Positions 32,421-45,328 of a stretch of DNA of 64,000 nt are shown here, in pieces. The stretch is from Wolfiporia cocos. Lineage: Eukaryota > Basidiomycota > Agaricomycetes > Polyporales > Phaeolaceae. The DNA is taken from assembly GCA_029448655.1 (NCBI GenBank), contig JACCLO010000043.1, positions 29,428-93,427 on the forward strand, read 5' to 3'. A program made the translations under genes and the position numbers. Below the pieces are notes generated by a model that did not search any database, had not been told where the DNA came from, and saw only the letters and a program-made list of their open reading frames with translations. The first letter of the stretch is position 1. The number at the start of each line of letters is the position of its first letter.

Positions 32421-34862
32421 ATCTGCCAGAAGCTGAACAGAGTGGATTATAATGATTCTGATGGAGTATGTGGGTGCTGAGAATGAGGCCTATTTAAACG
32501 AAGTTCTCGAGCCATCCCCGTGACGCGGGAAGGTCCATCGGTGAATATTTGAATGGCTTGCCGGTGCGCTGCGGGTCAGTTGTCCTCATGAATCCGAGCA
32601 GGTAGGTAATCGTCTACTGGTGTCAGTATCGAGTGTGGCGTACTAGATCCTGAGGCCTGAAGAGTGGCCGGCCGAGCTCGGCATCTGTTAGCCGACCAAA
32701 TGTGAGACCGCGGTGATCTCGGAGCGTTCCTTTCGTTATCGTCGCAGAAAGCCGCGAAGGTTCTCTCCAGCGATCGGAGGCTAGTCGATTGGAGTCCCGC
32801 ACAGCCTCGCACCTCCAGCCTTCCTGAGACGCAGGGGCACGACATAATCAGCAGCCCAGTACATCTTCGACGGGCGCGGAACATTCTTGCTGATATTCTA
32901 GAGCTGTCAGCATCATCACCTTGGGGCCCGCGGCCACGACAGCCGACGCAGAATTCCGCCAACGATTGCGATCGTCAGATTTTGGGGAGTTGGTATCATG
33001 CAGCAAAATAAACTAACGCGTAAAGCATGGGCAACTGATCTTCCCGCATAGCCTGTCTATCGCTATGTGACTCGTCAAAGTCCGCCAGCGGCTTCGACGC
33101 CCGGAAGGACTCACTGCTGGAAGTGAGAGATTGAAGATTGATCTAGACGTTTCTCCTACGAGTGTGGCCAAGTGGCAAAAAGAGCGGAGCTGCATGGACG
33201 TCGGAAATGATAGAAGAGCCTTTCATTTCGGACCAACTGCGCATTTGAGCTGGCACATTCCAACCACCGTGCCCGCCAGGCCATTCCAGGCTGAGCATGT
33301 CCGGCATTGCTCATACCGACACTGCCGGGCGGTGAAAGGCTCAGACTAACCCGATGGTAAACAAAAGTGGTTCCGGCTGTATGATAACGATATGGCAACA
33401 ACACATCGCTTGCAATCCTTCCAGGAGGCTCTCGGCTCCACGTGAATTACTTCATCTGCACTACATTGACCAAATCTCACTGTTCCTGTACAACACAATT
33501 TCCTAAGAATCCTAACATGCGAGGGCGCATATTTCGTATCATGTCAAGTCGATAGTTGCTAAATACAGATAAAATGGGTCAGAGCTGGTAGCAATGGGCG
33601 CCCAATGCCTCTGACAATTATTTGGGGCGTTCACCTTGAATTTATAGTGCAAGGATAGCTCTTCAGAGCCTCGCCTTCCCGATTCCGAAACACACAATTA
33701 GATTGCATATTCTCGCCATGTCAGTAGTAAGTTAATACACCGCAAGTAGTCAGACGATCGTCCGCGAGAAAGGCTAATCGATTCAGAAGTCCTGCTCTAA
33801 ACTGTTCCCTCACCTGCTTAATGTCATGCCCAGTGTGACTGTCCGTTCGTAGGCTTGCTGGTTCACTCGCCTCCCAACGTTTGCGACACGGTACCGTTGC
33901 ACAATAGCTACCTCCTTGATTTGTCAGAGCACTCTTGCTGCGGAAGACTTTGCGGGTTCTGGAGACATAAATATCTACTTTCGCAACGTACGCTACACAT
34001 GCGCCGATGGCGTTGTTTGTCACGAAACATGTTCTGCTCTTCTTGCGTACTTTGCTACTCACCAGTGCACTCCCAGGAGTTGTAGCTATGTGTACCTGTA
34101 GCACAGATGGCATAATATGTCCCATTGTTCTTACCTTCGCCTCACAAACACGCTCGTGTATCGCTTCGTTCTTCGATGAAACTGCAGTTTTCGCTGATGT
34201 GTGAACTGAGCACTTAGGTGATGACTGACTTCAGGGCCTGTAGTCCGGCATTCAGTACGTTTAGTGCAAAGTAGCGGGCCATGTCGGAACCGGCGCTACT
34301 TCATTATCAAGCAATATAAGAACAGAGATGAGTAGATAGATACTCAGCGTGGGTGGCGCCCACGCTTCAATGTGGCTTGCTAATCCGTGTTCATGCTATT
34401 TGCACGGCATGCTACACGATCGAAGTGTTGTAATAGAGGTTTTTTTACTAACGATAATTATGACTCGCCCTTTTCCGAGGTTGTGCAAGAATTATGAGAA
34501 CGAGGTATGGCATCATTGATACCCTACAGTGTTTTCGTACATCCGATGCGGGTTAACAGTACTTGGATACAGTTACTGGTATGCGTCACAAAGATCAAGG
34601 ACTACGCTCTACCCACTCCATTTTAAAAACTTAGTAGTGGAGCTCAAAAAATCCGTGCCACAGTCAATTTTATTGTTAGCAAAACACCTCTAATTCGAGA
34701 GTGATTGTGGAGGCGACGGGGGGACTGCATCTAGCACTTAAATCATATGGGTCAGTGTTGGACCACGATGGAGCGATCGCCGCCACCGCCCGTCCGATCC
34801 GCTCAGATCTTGTGACGCACTAGTACTAGTGACAGGTGCCACCACAGCGCGGTCACGCCGAA
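32421..34862. other. No gene recognised
   Basis: About 2.4 kb with only short, unconvincing ORFs. The part next to 32420 should hold the promoter of the NRPS-like gene (a TATTTAAA lies at about 32490). No repeat borders, LTR ends or TSDs seen. Confidence 0.4.
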
Positions 34863-35420
34863 TCACCTGTTCGTGCGACTCAGGACCAGGAAGAAGATAA
34901 GACGGTGTCCGAGGAAGGTCCGACTGTGATGGAGGTCGATTCGTAGGGCGTCGTCTGGTGGATGTGTCGCATCGCGAGCACGGCCGTGTTGCATTGTGTT
35001 TTCGAGCTGTTGTTCATGGCTTTCGTTTGACTCGGCGTAGACACCGTCGAACGCGGGGCCTGGAGCCGCACTGGCCGCACCGCTGGGCAGCTGAGGCTGG
35101 AGGGAGCTGTATCGGCACCGTGAGAGGACGCGAGAGTCTGGCGTCGGCGACACCGACCTGGAACGGGCTTGGCGCAGCGAGTGCGCAGACGGGTTGAAAT
35201 GTCCGCACTTCGGGCAGACATATTCTGCACGTGGCGGGTGACGGTCAAGGGCAAGGTCAGGTGGGAGGTGCTGACGTCGACCCCACAGCCAATTGGTCGC
35301 TGACCGTCGTAAAGGGCACAGAATTGTACATACCAAGTGTATCGCCGGCTCATGACCACGAAGATAATGATAAGTTGGGCGCTGCAAGTCACGAATGCCG
35401 GATAGACCGTTATCGAGCAA
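34863..35420 (-). pseudogene. Lunapark-like zinc-ribbon C-terminal remnant
   Basis: The minus strand contains EYVCPKCGHFNPSAHSLRQ and then RSVSPTP, very like the second half of the zinc ribbon and the following tail of fungal Lunapark (LNP1), an ER tubule-junction protein. A likely 3' splice site (CACGTGCAG) lies just before the EYVC codon. The first CxxC half and the two TM helices of Lunapark were not found upstream, so this is probably a fragment. The tail runs to a stop at 34863. Confidence 0.5.
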
Positions 35421-35607
35421 TGGGAAGTGTTTGAGTGGAGAGCGAATAAGCGCCGATCACTGGGTCCAGCGCGGGCATTATATTGCACATGGCCGGCGAA
35501 TGAGCACCCAGCGATGTGGCACGTGCTGCGTATCACGCTGCATCCGTGCTGTGGGAATGCCACGCTGTCACCTTACACCCAATCCACTCTGCAACGATCT
35601 GATAATA

Positions 35608-36227
35608 ATGGAGCCAACAGAGGTCCAAATTTACGGATTGAATCTTTTGAAGGAACACACAGACATGTTTCATAATCACATATCCACTGCTTTCCCGACA
35701 CAGATTGGTGAACTATACAAATGGCATGCCAAGGGCAGGCATGCATTGGTACATTACATTCTTTTTATTTTTGCTACTCTACTAATGAATGCAAAGTTGT
35801 ATACTGAGGAGATAATCAGAGATTTTCGATTGGAGGACGACGAACTAGCAACCAACTTCCACAGAGACCCTAGGATTTTATTAGGTCGTCAAAAACTTGA
35901 TTTTGCCTTGAAGTTATTCAACCTTGGGCTGGATGCTGAGGCATTCCAGCTACCCAAGTTGGAGATTGAGCTGAAGGAAGGGCCCAAGACTGACACTACA
36001 GACCAGAATGCAGATTGCAGAGGAATAGTAAGTCTTGTGAATGATTAGCACAAAATGGCTTGAATTTAAATTTCTGCATCTAGAAGCGGCCTACTTCAGA
36101 ATTGGAAGAAGCAGGCCAGGGTCCCAAGCGCCAAAAAGTGGAGGAGAGACTTCCTCAATTTTTGCCTCTAGGTGATGGCAAACCATCCTCCAAGTTGGAA
36201 GATTGGGAAGATGAAGCCTCAAAGTAG
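35608..36227 (+). CDS. Two-exon protein with basic nuclear-type tail, unknown function
   Basis: Exon 1 is 35608-36027 (starts MEPTEVQIYGLNLL) and exon 2 is 36084-36227, joined across a 56-nt intron with a consensus GTAAGT donor and CTAG acceptor, phase 0. The product is 187 aa. The first part is helical and mixed hydrophobic (HALVHYILFIFATLLMNAKL). Exon 2 begins KRPTSELEEAGQGPKRQK, a good bipartite nuclear localisation signal, and ends LEDWEDEASK. The gene is more AT-rich than MSH4 and sits among decayed genes, so it may come from a transposon. No family recognised. Confidence 0.5.
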
Positions 36228-36584
36228 TATGTATGTCATTTTACATTCTCATTGAAGCAGCTTGCAGTTTACTGAGGCTTGAGTACAGAATGCTTTCATG
36301 ATGGTTTAGGACTGTATAGGGTGTACATACTTGCAAATAGGAATCTGCATGAGGTTGTCCTTTGTCTCAACATACATATCTATCACCGTGATCACACCCT
36401 GTGAACATCCTTGCACACATCAAATATGTAGTCATAGCATGATCATGCTTGCCCTCATGTGCAAATACTAGTGAGAAATGCTCCACTTCCACTTCAGCGA
36501 CTGCTGATGAGTACTGGAAAGAAAGCTCAGTACTTTGGAAGGAAGATACATCACCATGCATACCAATGCTCATGCTGGTCCGAT
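36228..36584. other. No gene recognised
   Basis: Intergenic sequence between the two-exon gene and the converging dioxygenase remnant; nothing distinctive seen. Confidence 0.4.
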
Positions 36585-37931
36585 TCAGTGAATACTGGTT
36601 GGAATGAATGTCAGCTGGGTAGCAAAGACAGTGCCACAATGTACCTTGAAATCATCACCGTTGAAGATAAGGATATCTCCGTGCTCTAGGGTCACGAGGA
36701 GTACCGGCCCCTCCCTTTTGACAGATTTCGTAATGGAGTCTGTGATTTGAGCAACTTGCATATCCAGAATGCTCACACTGTTACTCGGCGCTGGGACATC
36801 GGAATCGTCTATGTCCATAGGCCCGCATGAGTCGTTAGCTCCGTGCGGGAGTTCCTTCTTAGGAGATCCACGCTCTGCGACGGTGATTGGCAGAAGCTGC
36901 TGTACACCTGGAGCTAATGATTTGGGGCGCATCGACAACTCTGCATCGGCGCCGAGGTACATCATGTATACAGGGGAATTTTTCGCAGCAAGCACGTTCT
37001 GGCACAACTTCTGTCTTGGGGAAAGCCATGAATAGTAAATTCAGAACTCACCTTCTTTGAGCCAGGGAGAACCCAAGCCAAGTAATTCATTTCTGTCCCC
37101 CTCCTTCAGCGGCCAAGCGGCTTTGAAGCAGTGCGTGTGCTTGCAATATACAGAGCGGGGCATGTGTCGTGGCCGCTGTCGTATCTTGATTGTTGAATGA
37201 GCAGGTGTAATAGGCCTCTGCGGACGCACAGAATGTTTTAGAATCAATACATACGCACCGCTGTCCGTGCTCACCTTTAAAGGAACCCTTGCTATCCTGG
37301 AGCAATGACAATTCAACTTTCGTCAGCATCTCTCTGAAGAGCCTGGTCGGCTGCTCCTGCAACTCTGCCCCGTTACAGGTATAAATAAATAAATAAATAA
37401 GCTTGGCAGAGACGCCATCCTTTGTCATATACGCTAAACGCGAGCCATCAGCAACGTCCGTTACGGTGGTTTGACACGCTCGGACGGCCTGTCACACGAC
37501 AATGTCACTGGAGAAATACCACGGGAATTATGCATGGTATGAACATCCGCAGGAGGTATACAGTTGCTTTCCTGCGCGAATGTATGAGTGCTTGCTTCGG
37601 CCGCCTCTGGTAGGCACACTCACTGAGCATCCGCTACACAGTTAATACCATAAATTTCGCTGAGCATTCAGTTTTCCACACTTTACGCATTGCCTTCCGC
37701 CATGATAGCTTGTGGCCGAGATGCCATACTCGAAGTCGGCATCCATTTGATGATTTGGTGAAGAATGGGGAGGAAGAAAGTGGAAAGGATTGAACATGAT
37801 ATTAGGGTCTGTCTGGTCTGCTCCGATGGAAGGAGGGGCCTGCCACCAGGGATCAGCACTCCGATCCACCGTTTCGCTACCGGGTACCCAATCGAAAGTG
37901 AATTGCCACGAAAATAGTTCTTGACCAGCAT
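36585..37931 (-). pseudogene. AlkB-like 2-oxoglutarate/Fe(II) dioxygenase remnant with zinc-ribbon half
   Basis: Pieces in order on the minus strand: about 37900-37645 with NPFHFLPPHSSP and QCVKCGKLNAQ (start of a zinc ribbon), 37428-37090 with LFREMLTKVELSLLQDSKG, then 37007-36585 with ELSMRPKSLAPGVQ and LVTLEHGDILIFNGDDFK. The HGD block and the RPK segment resemble the C-terminal part of AlkB-like dioxygenases that some basidiomycetes carry with an N-terminal zinc ribbon. The H-x-D iron site expected between the last two blocks was not found, and frames change several times, so a pseudogene is most likely. Family call from motif memory only. Confidence 0.4.
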
Positions 37932-38831
37932 CGTTTCTCCCCTGTCATTTGTTCAGCATGCCATCGAAAGGTACCCACGTAGATATCGATGAGATACCAT
38001 GTTTATGGATTTGATTCCAAAGAAACCCAGGTGTGTACAGCCATATTGTTCGCGGAGACTGAATGGCGCCGATTCGAAGACTCTGCACAGCACGATGCAA
38101 TCCGGACTATCACTTTTGTGGCTGTCCAATAGAACCTTAGCTTCGGGTGGTGGGCTGATCGGCCGGTTTGAACGACGCGAAGATGTCGGGACTGCACTGT
38201 TGAGATAGCTCCGGTGCTTTGTTGGTCAGCGTGCTCGGATCATGTCTGGGTTGCAGTTTAAAACTCCCAGAGGTCGAAACATGAGCAGTACATCATTGCA
38301 ATAGAACCTAACCAGAATGATGCAGAATCGGAGGCACCAAGGAGGAGTCTGACTTGGATATCGTGGTGATTTTGATGGGGTTGATGATCAAAGGGATTCG
38401 ATTCTCGTTGACATCCGTCATGATCATAGATGGCAGAGGACGATCTTGGTGATAGAGTACGTGCCCGTCGCCGTGATTGGCATGCACATTTTCAGACTGA
38501 TGTGTCTGTCGGAGATGGACAACGGCAGCTAGCCAGAGCTTGGCGGTCTATGGCTAGTACAATGCGCAATTGTACCGGATCAAAGCGCAATTGCTACGTA
38601 GGCGCCGGTGGGCGCATTCCTGGGAAGTCATAAAACACGGACGGCCCGACAAGTCCGGTTCGCTGCCGCTACGTTTGTGGCGGCCACGGTGATATGTGTC
38701 CGCTATTGCTATCTGGGCAGCTTAAGTGCAAGTATGGATCGAAAAATGACGCGGCGCCGTCTTTTCCACACTCGTGCGTGTGATCACACAAGTACAGAAC
38801 CGCTTACTTGTCAAAGGATGTACCCGACATA
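37932..38831. other. No gene recognised
   Basis: About 0.9 kb. A plus-strand ORF at 38430-38633 (Arg-rich) is unconvincing. This stretch separates MSH4 from the dioxygenase remnant. Confidence 0.4.
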
Positions 38832-41800
38832 CTACATGGTATCACGGAGGACCTGCATGATCTCCTTCTGGAATCGAGCAAGATGAGCAGCCAACTCTTC
38901 ATCGGGTAGCGAGGAATGATCGAGCGCTTGCGTGAGTTGGGTCCGTAGCTGAGAGCGGACTGAAAGTAGCACCTGCCATAAGGAGTACATACCCTGAGGA
39001 GGGCCTTGCGCCGTATGGAGACTTTGTTCGAGCGGCTATCCTGCTCCTGGCGTTCCTCCATCTCGCTCAAGGCTTCTGCGACCCGCCTTCCCTCGGCGAG
39101 GACGTCATTCGGTAGATCGGCAAGTCGGGCAAGATCAAGACCTGGCACAGATGAAACTTAGCTCAGCGTACCACACAATATGTCCAACAAACCGTAGTGG
39201 CTCGTCTGTTCCGGCGCTCCGTCGACAACTCTGTGACGAACAGCAAAGGGCCAAGGTCTCGCAAATGTACGCACCTGTATTGAAAAGTCATGCCAAAGTT
39301 CGACGTGGATTGGCGTGACCTCTGCGTCAGAAGTTAACAAAGATACACGAAGCGATTGGTATGGAGAACCTGAACGGCAAGATGAAGGCTGACAAGTTCT
39401 GTTAGTAACCGAGATGTAATCATTCAAAACCTACTCACTTGACAACAGATGGCTGGCGCGACAATGTTGTCGTGAGCTCGCTGAAGTGACTACAGGGCCT
39501 GTAAGCAACCCATACATTAGTGATAATGGTACAGGTGCATACGTTGCGAAGAAGACATATGACTAGCAAACCAACGGCATTATCAGTAATGTACAGGGAC
39601 CGCAAAATGAGCCGGTACGACCTTGAGTTTGATGAGTTCCTCTGCGATGGCATGCGAGATGCCAACTTCTTCCCTTGGAGAGGTGCCGCGGCCAACTTCG
39701 TCGATCAGGATGAGAGAATTCTCCGTAGCAATCCCTGGCACAATTTCGGCATCAAGATGATGCTGGTTTCATAGTTAGCTCAAGTTACAAACCAACGATC
39801 ATCGCGCAAGATGCCATCTCACTCGCAAATGTGCTCAGGCTCTTTTCGATATCGTCGTCGTTCGATAGCCGAGTCAGGAGTGCATCGTGCAGTCTGCATG
39901 ATACGACATTCAAAGAGGCGGTTTTGGTGATATTTGGAGAAGGTCCGCACCTGAAGCTACCGTACTCAGCAGGAACAAAGCATCCGCACATTGCCATGAC
40001 TGTCAGCAGCCCAATCTGCCGCAAGTATATGCTCTTGCCTATGGTCACAGACAATCGGATGTTTGTTGACCATATACGGGCTCGGCGTACCTAACATGCT
40101 GCGTTGAATCAGCATTGAGCGATAGATATGATGAATCAGATGATCAGACGAACTTCGGCCCCTGGACAATTTGAAAAGAGGAAGCCTCGCAGCAATATAC
40201 ATCATTCGGTACAAGCGTCCCGGCCGCCTGAACGTTCTCTAGAACAGGATGCTGCCCCGCCTTTATGGCTAAGGTTCCCGTGAACTCGGGACGCACTACA
40301 CCAAGTATTAAGTGGTCACTGTTATCTAACTTAGAGGATGCTCACCATAGTCACGCACTAAGAAATCAAAACCAAACCTTACAATCAACATCTCTGTCAG
40401 TCTAGCATTTACAGGACGTACGAATGCTGGCATGCGCAAAAGACCACAACATGTCCACAATGGCAACGGCCTCCGAAGCTTTGTACAGAGCTCCAATGAC
40501 ATCGACGATCTCGGCGATCAACTCTTGTATAATCCTGGTATGACCTGTGAGCCGGGTATTGGAATGCCAACCGGTACTACATACTTGTCACTCATGATCA
40601 GCGTCTCGTCCAGTGCATCCTTCATGCGCGCGTTTCTCTTCTTCTGCTCAAGCTGTGAGCATTCTCACACTGGTAACCTCGTACAGGACTGACCAGCTCG
40701 ATACTAGAAAAGAGCCACCGCTTTCTCTGAGCTGTCACATTCACAAAGCCTCTAGGTAGCTCCCCTCGGAGATCTGTCTTCTTCAAAGCAAAAACGAAGC
40801 CTGTGTCCTGGTACACTAGACTAAGAGGCAGGTCGTGTTGCTCCGAGAGTTCGCGGTTCAATGCAAATATATCCCCGACATTCTCCTTGTATGTTTCTCG
40901 TGCGACGTCAAGGAGGCGATTGTAGTTTGCCTGATTTGCTGGATTTGAGCATTAACAAATGATGTTAAGGAGGAGGAAACATACCTTGACGGCGTACACA
41001 CGTGCATTCACCGCATTCAGGCCGCGCTGTATAGATCCATCGAATCTCAACGAAGGCTGCGTTATTTGGCACGTACTTTCGCTGAAGCTTCTTCTTCATT
41101 CAATGCTTCGCTAACATGCTGTTCGATTCTTGAAAGTCGCTCGTCAGAGATCATCTACATCGAACAGGCGCTTAGCGCGCATCCAATCTACAATTATATC
41201 TCCAGCACCTACGTCCAGTACGATTCGTAACAGACGGGAGCGGCTGCCTGTCAAGGCTTTCGCGAGAACGGGCATGTTCTTGACTATGTTTCGGAGACTG
41301 AGCATTTGCGCGACGCGAGCGGCAGCAAGCTTTGCAGTGCTTGTCTCACGCGCCTCGGATGCAGCAAGCTGATGATTCAAATGAGCATTGATACTGTGCA
41401 TGACCTGAAACGGCGAAAGCTTGCCGAGCAGATTAGCTTATCGAAGTCCATATTATGGAGGGACTTGAGCGCGTTCTTCATATTGTCGAAACGATTTCCA
41501 TTCTGTATGAGCTCTTTAAGACAGTAAGCCGAAATAGACACATCCATGGAGTTGATAGACCTTCGACGACATCAAGGCGCGCCTCTATAGAAGACTGTCT
41601 GCAGCATTATTAGATCAACTCCGTAACGGTTGCAAAATGAGATACCAGTGATAGGCGCGAGTACATTTGCCCGGAGGAGGCGAGCACCCATTGCAGTGTA
41701 TGTATGATTTAATAGCCTAGGTGTGAATTACTTGAATCGTGGGCATATATTAAGAGACAGAGAGGGTTTACCCAAACATGGAATGGGTGGACCTCTTGAA

Positions 41801-42579
41801 TGAGATGCTGCCCACCAGCTCCAAGTTTCGAGCAGTCTCGGGATCTATCATCATGCTGCCTTCTACTTGTACATATCGTATGAGGAGCGAAGAAGGAGCA
41901 AAGCGTAAATTGAGCTTCGACTCTGCATACTCGAATAGCGCGCTAGCTGCAGAGAGCGCGTAATACCTATTAATGTTGTTCAGTATAGTCGCAAGGTTTC
42001 GGACGCATATACCCACTTGCTGGACACCGCGACAAGAGTTGCAGGCCGCTCATCGTCATCAACTATCAGCTGGTTGACAAAGGCAAGTCCTGCGTTTACA
42101 GTTGCAACGCGAAGCATGTGCTCAGTAGTCATATTGCTCACCAGCATCATCGTTCCAGTATTTTCTCATCACTGGATCGACTGTGGCATCAAACTCTTCG
42201 ATCATGCACTGCACTAGGACCGAAGTCGACGAGGCTTTCTTTCCTCCAGATGCCATAGGTGTATCTATCAGAGATAAAAAGGTGTTTGGGACCAGAATAA
42301 TGGATGGAGAATGCAGATGAAGCTGATGCAGCGTCTTGACATATGTGGGACTGTCCACGAGCTGCGGACCATCATATTGAGCGATGATTCAGTACGAGCT
42401 GACTACATGCGCACCTGGATAAGGGAAACCCTCCCGGTATCCTTGTCCAATGCAGCAAGGCCGACTTCACGTGACACTCCGCGCCCTTCCAGGACATAGC
42501 TGGCCTCGTGCCTGGATGATGCGGCGGTCTGGGGTCGGGCGGTAGCCGGACGCGACTGGGCTGCCCAGCCGCGTGACAT
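38832..42579 (-). CDS. MSH4: MutS homologue of the MSH4 type, many short introns
   Basis: The start ATG is at 42579 and the stop at 38832-38834. Exons resolved: 42579-42415, 42361-42142, 42089-42017, 41966-41772, a microexon 40098-40091, and at the 3' end 39141-38993 and 38948-38832; introns mostly 44-55 nt. The protein shows the MSH4-like N-terminus (VDSPTYVKTLHQLHLHSP), YYALSAASALFEYAE, VEGSMMIDPETARNLEL, the clamp region (INRELSEQHDLPLSLVYQD, KKTDLRGELPRGFVNVTAQ), the ATPase P-loop GPNMLGKS split over three exons, VMAMCGCFVPAEYGSF, LSTFASEMA, Walker B LILIDEVGRGT and HFSELTTTLS. No mismatch-reading Phe-x-Glu domain was seen, fitting MSH4, which with MSH5 stabilises Holliday-junction intermediates in meiosis. 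All joins checked keep the frame, so the gene looks functional. Confidence 0.85.
40039..40153 (-). other. Intron - 8-nt microexon - intron across the MSH4 P-loop
   Basis: The upstream exon ends with GGGCCGAA (minus strand, last base 40154). Intron 40153-40099 (55 nt, GTTCGT..GCAG) is followed by microexon CATGTTAG (40098-40091), intron 40090-40039 (52 nt, GTACGC..ATAG), and the next exon begins GCAAGAGC. Only this splicing restores G-P-N-M-L-G-K-S; reading through meets stops. Confidence 0.7.
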
Positions 42580-42890
42580 CGCCGTAGCGGGGTGGGATGA
42601 GGCAGGGCGTGCAAAGCCAGGAAAATATGGGACGAGCGTAGCGATCCAGCGAAAAGGAAAAGGCGCGAGACCGAGGGCGACGACAAATGACGGCGGGTTT
42701 GAGTCCCCGCATGCGATCGATCGACGAGCGGTGCCGAATCTCGGGACATCCTAATAAGGGATCTCAATTGTGCGTACAGGGCAGGTCTGAAACGAATACA
42801 ATACGAGACTCGAGCAACGGGAGGACGTACAGGATTGTGAAAGTTAGTTACATGTGTTATCACGCCCACACCGTCCGCCCTATGCCTTAA
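42580..42890. promoter_or_regulatory. Divergent intergenic region 5' of MSH4
   Basis: About 310 bp between the MSH4 start and the first plausible codons of the plus-strand gene to the right; likely a shared promoter. No single TATA box stands out. Confidence 0.4.
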
Positions 42891-44958
42891 TTACTGCGTC
42901 TGTGTCCATCTTGTCTTCATCCCGCCGCGGTGACAGCGTTGCGGTGCTCGCTCCTCTCGACGTGGTCCCGCTGAACACGAAGCAGCACGCGGCGCTATCG
43001 GGCTGGGACACGCTCCGTGGCCCACGGCGCGTGCTCTACGCCTTGCAGTCAGGTGTCCTGCGTCCCGTTTGCCGCGATCGGTCCCGCATATATAGTAACT
43101 CTTCATATGCACTCGCACTCACCCCCTGGAAGCATCCCTCGCACACGTAGTCTCGCCGACCGTCACGACGCTGCCCGCGATACACCTCTCCACGTCCTTC
43201 CCCTGCGCCCGGGCGCCACACGACGCAAACGGGCAGGCAGACTGGGAGGAGGACGTATCTGCGCTCTTTCAGTAGGCTGGAATGGCATGCCTACACGCAC
43301 AGCGGTGAGCTGCGCCATCTCCCTTTCACACGCCGATCTCACCTCACTCACTCGGCCGCGGCAGGCCGCACGCTGGCGACGCTACCGACCCTTACGTTGC
43401 CGTCTACGCGCCGCCCGCGCCGGCGTCCGTCGCAGACGCGGTGCACGTCCGGTGGACCGGCCTCCTCCACACGCCGTTTGTGACTGACGTCGCGACCGCG
43501 CTCATGTTCATCCCCTTCCCTTCCAATCCCTGCCCTCTCATAGCGGCTCGGTGCTGATTTATTGATATGGTAACTCCGGGCGCCGGGCGCCGGCCACACT
43601 TGCTGCTGTGACCGTGCACGGCGTCCCGACTGTGCCTGCGGCGTATGTTCATGCTGATACTAAGAGGACGGTGCCGCTCGCGCCGTGGGCGGGGTCAGAG
43701 GACACGTGATGCTTGCTCCTTGGGAGGAACGAGGAGGGCCGGGAGGAGGAGGACGTGTGGACGCTGGCGGAGACTAGTGTGGGAAAATGGGACGAGCTGG
43801 TGGGTGGGTGATCGAATCCTCCTCCGAACCCCGGCCATAGGTTTCGACACTGATCGCAATATTGGTCTCCCACTCGAAGCTCAAGCGCTCACTATCCTCG
43901 CCAATCGAGACGTCATCCTCGAAGACTTCGAGCAGGTGCGGCACTATTTCACGACGCCCCAGCTTCGCAGGTACCTCCTCTTCGATCAAATGCTTCGCGC
44001 CGGTCCGATCGACCTCGGGGAGTTCGCGCTGCCGGGTGGCTACGAAGCTTTACGGTCGCTATGGGCAGAGGATCTACGGTGCCCTCACCAGTTCTCGGAG
44101 TATGACTCCACTGCCAACACGACGATCGTTCACGGGCAGCCACTTCCCCCTGGGTTCTTCGATCCGCCGACTACCCCTCACGCCGAGGACAGGGACGCAC
44201 TCACACCAGTGCAGATCGCTACGTGTGCCGGGCCAGCTGTGTTGATTTCTTTTGCACACTCGTCTCGTTGCTGTCAGAGCTGAAAATAACAACGATTCTC
44301 GGAGACCGGCTCGACCCTTCGAGCATCAAGGCTGGTAAGACAACTCCAGGCTCCGACGGCAAAGAAGAGCGTGTTGTTCGAACACTTGGCAGGCGCGAGA
44401 TCAGCGCCGAGCTCATTGTACGCATCCTCACTTTTTTGAGAATCAGCATCATGTACTCATGCTATTTTAAGCTACTTTGCACTGGTCAGAAATCTATTAC
44501 CGATCTTGTCGCACGGGCAATTTCAGATGCAGTTATACTCGATGGATCGAAGAAAGACTCATACGTGTCAAGCGAACAATGCAGGTCGCTGTCCCAAGTA
44601 ATCCCGCTGCGCCCGACATGCTAGTAGATTCTGCCACGGAGGGTGGTGATGAACATTTGCACGTACCACATCCGCACTTATTCGCTAGGGATCAAGCAGA
44701 CTCGTCAAACGACGACTTCGAGCAATTTACGCCTGGCCCTCCGATGATCAAGACTACGCTCTGTCTCGTGAGCAACCCCCCCTCCCTCCTTTCCTAGTTG
44801 CTGTTTGGTGCCTCATAAGACTTCATTTATAGACTAAACAGCTATATGAGGTTGACGGAGAAGTGGGCGCGAAGATGGATGGGATGCCGGACTTGGAGGC
44901 GCATCGGATGTGGCAGTTCTATGGCGTTGAGACCGACGGAGACAAGATGTATGAGTGA
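42891..44958 (+). CDS. Multi-exon gene, product not recognised
   Basis: Coding-like plus-strand segments in order: LAPLDVVPLNTKQHAALSGW (about 42946-43005), ATDPYVAVYAPPAPASVADA then VHVRWTGLLHTPF (about 43380-43490), VPTVPAAYVHADTKRTVPLA (about 43624-43700), EEEDVWTLAETSVGKWDELV (about 43745-43805), LGRREISAELI (about 44387-44420), RWIEERLIRVKRTMQVAVPS (about 44540-44600), PPMIKTTL (about 44740), and a last exon EVDGEVGAKMDGMPDLEAH to WQFYGVETDGDKMYE with stop at 44958. Exon borders and the start are not resolved and some segments may belong to other frames. It lies between MSH4 and the axis-like gene. Confidence 0.4.
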
Positions 44959-45328
44959 TTGGCTCTCGTATGCATTGTTCGGACATTCTTGTCACTCTAC
45001 GCCAGCTTTGGTTATGCTTCTTTCTTGTCTTGTACCATTATCGCATACCTCGCCCTGAAGACAAACGAGCGGCAAGGGTGGCTACTTTCTGCTAATGAGA
45101 AATATCATATACCATACATATACCAGCTATGTTTGAAGCGTCCGCAGAAGCACAAGCTTGTATTCTGGACAACGTCGGCTCGAATCGGCGTCTTAATTCA
45201 GAGATGTCTAGTAGCGCGTGCGTTGCGTCGCGTCACGTATTTGTGATGGATGTGACACTACGCGTTTCCGCGTCGCGCCTTGTTCTTGACAGCCATACTA
45301 GTTACTCCTTGTACACCCACCACTTGAA

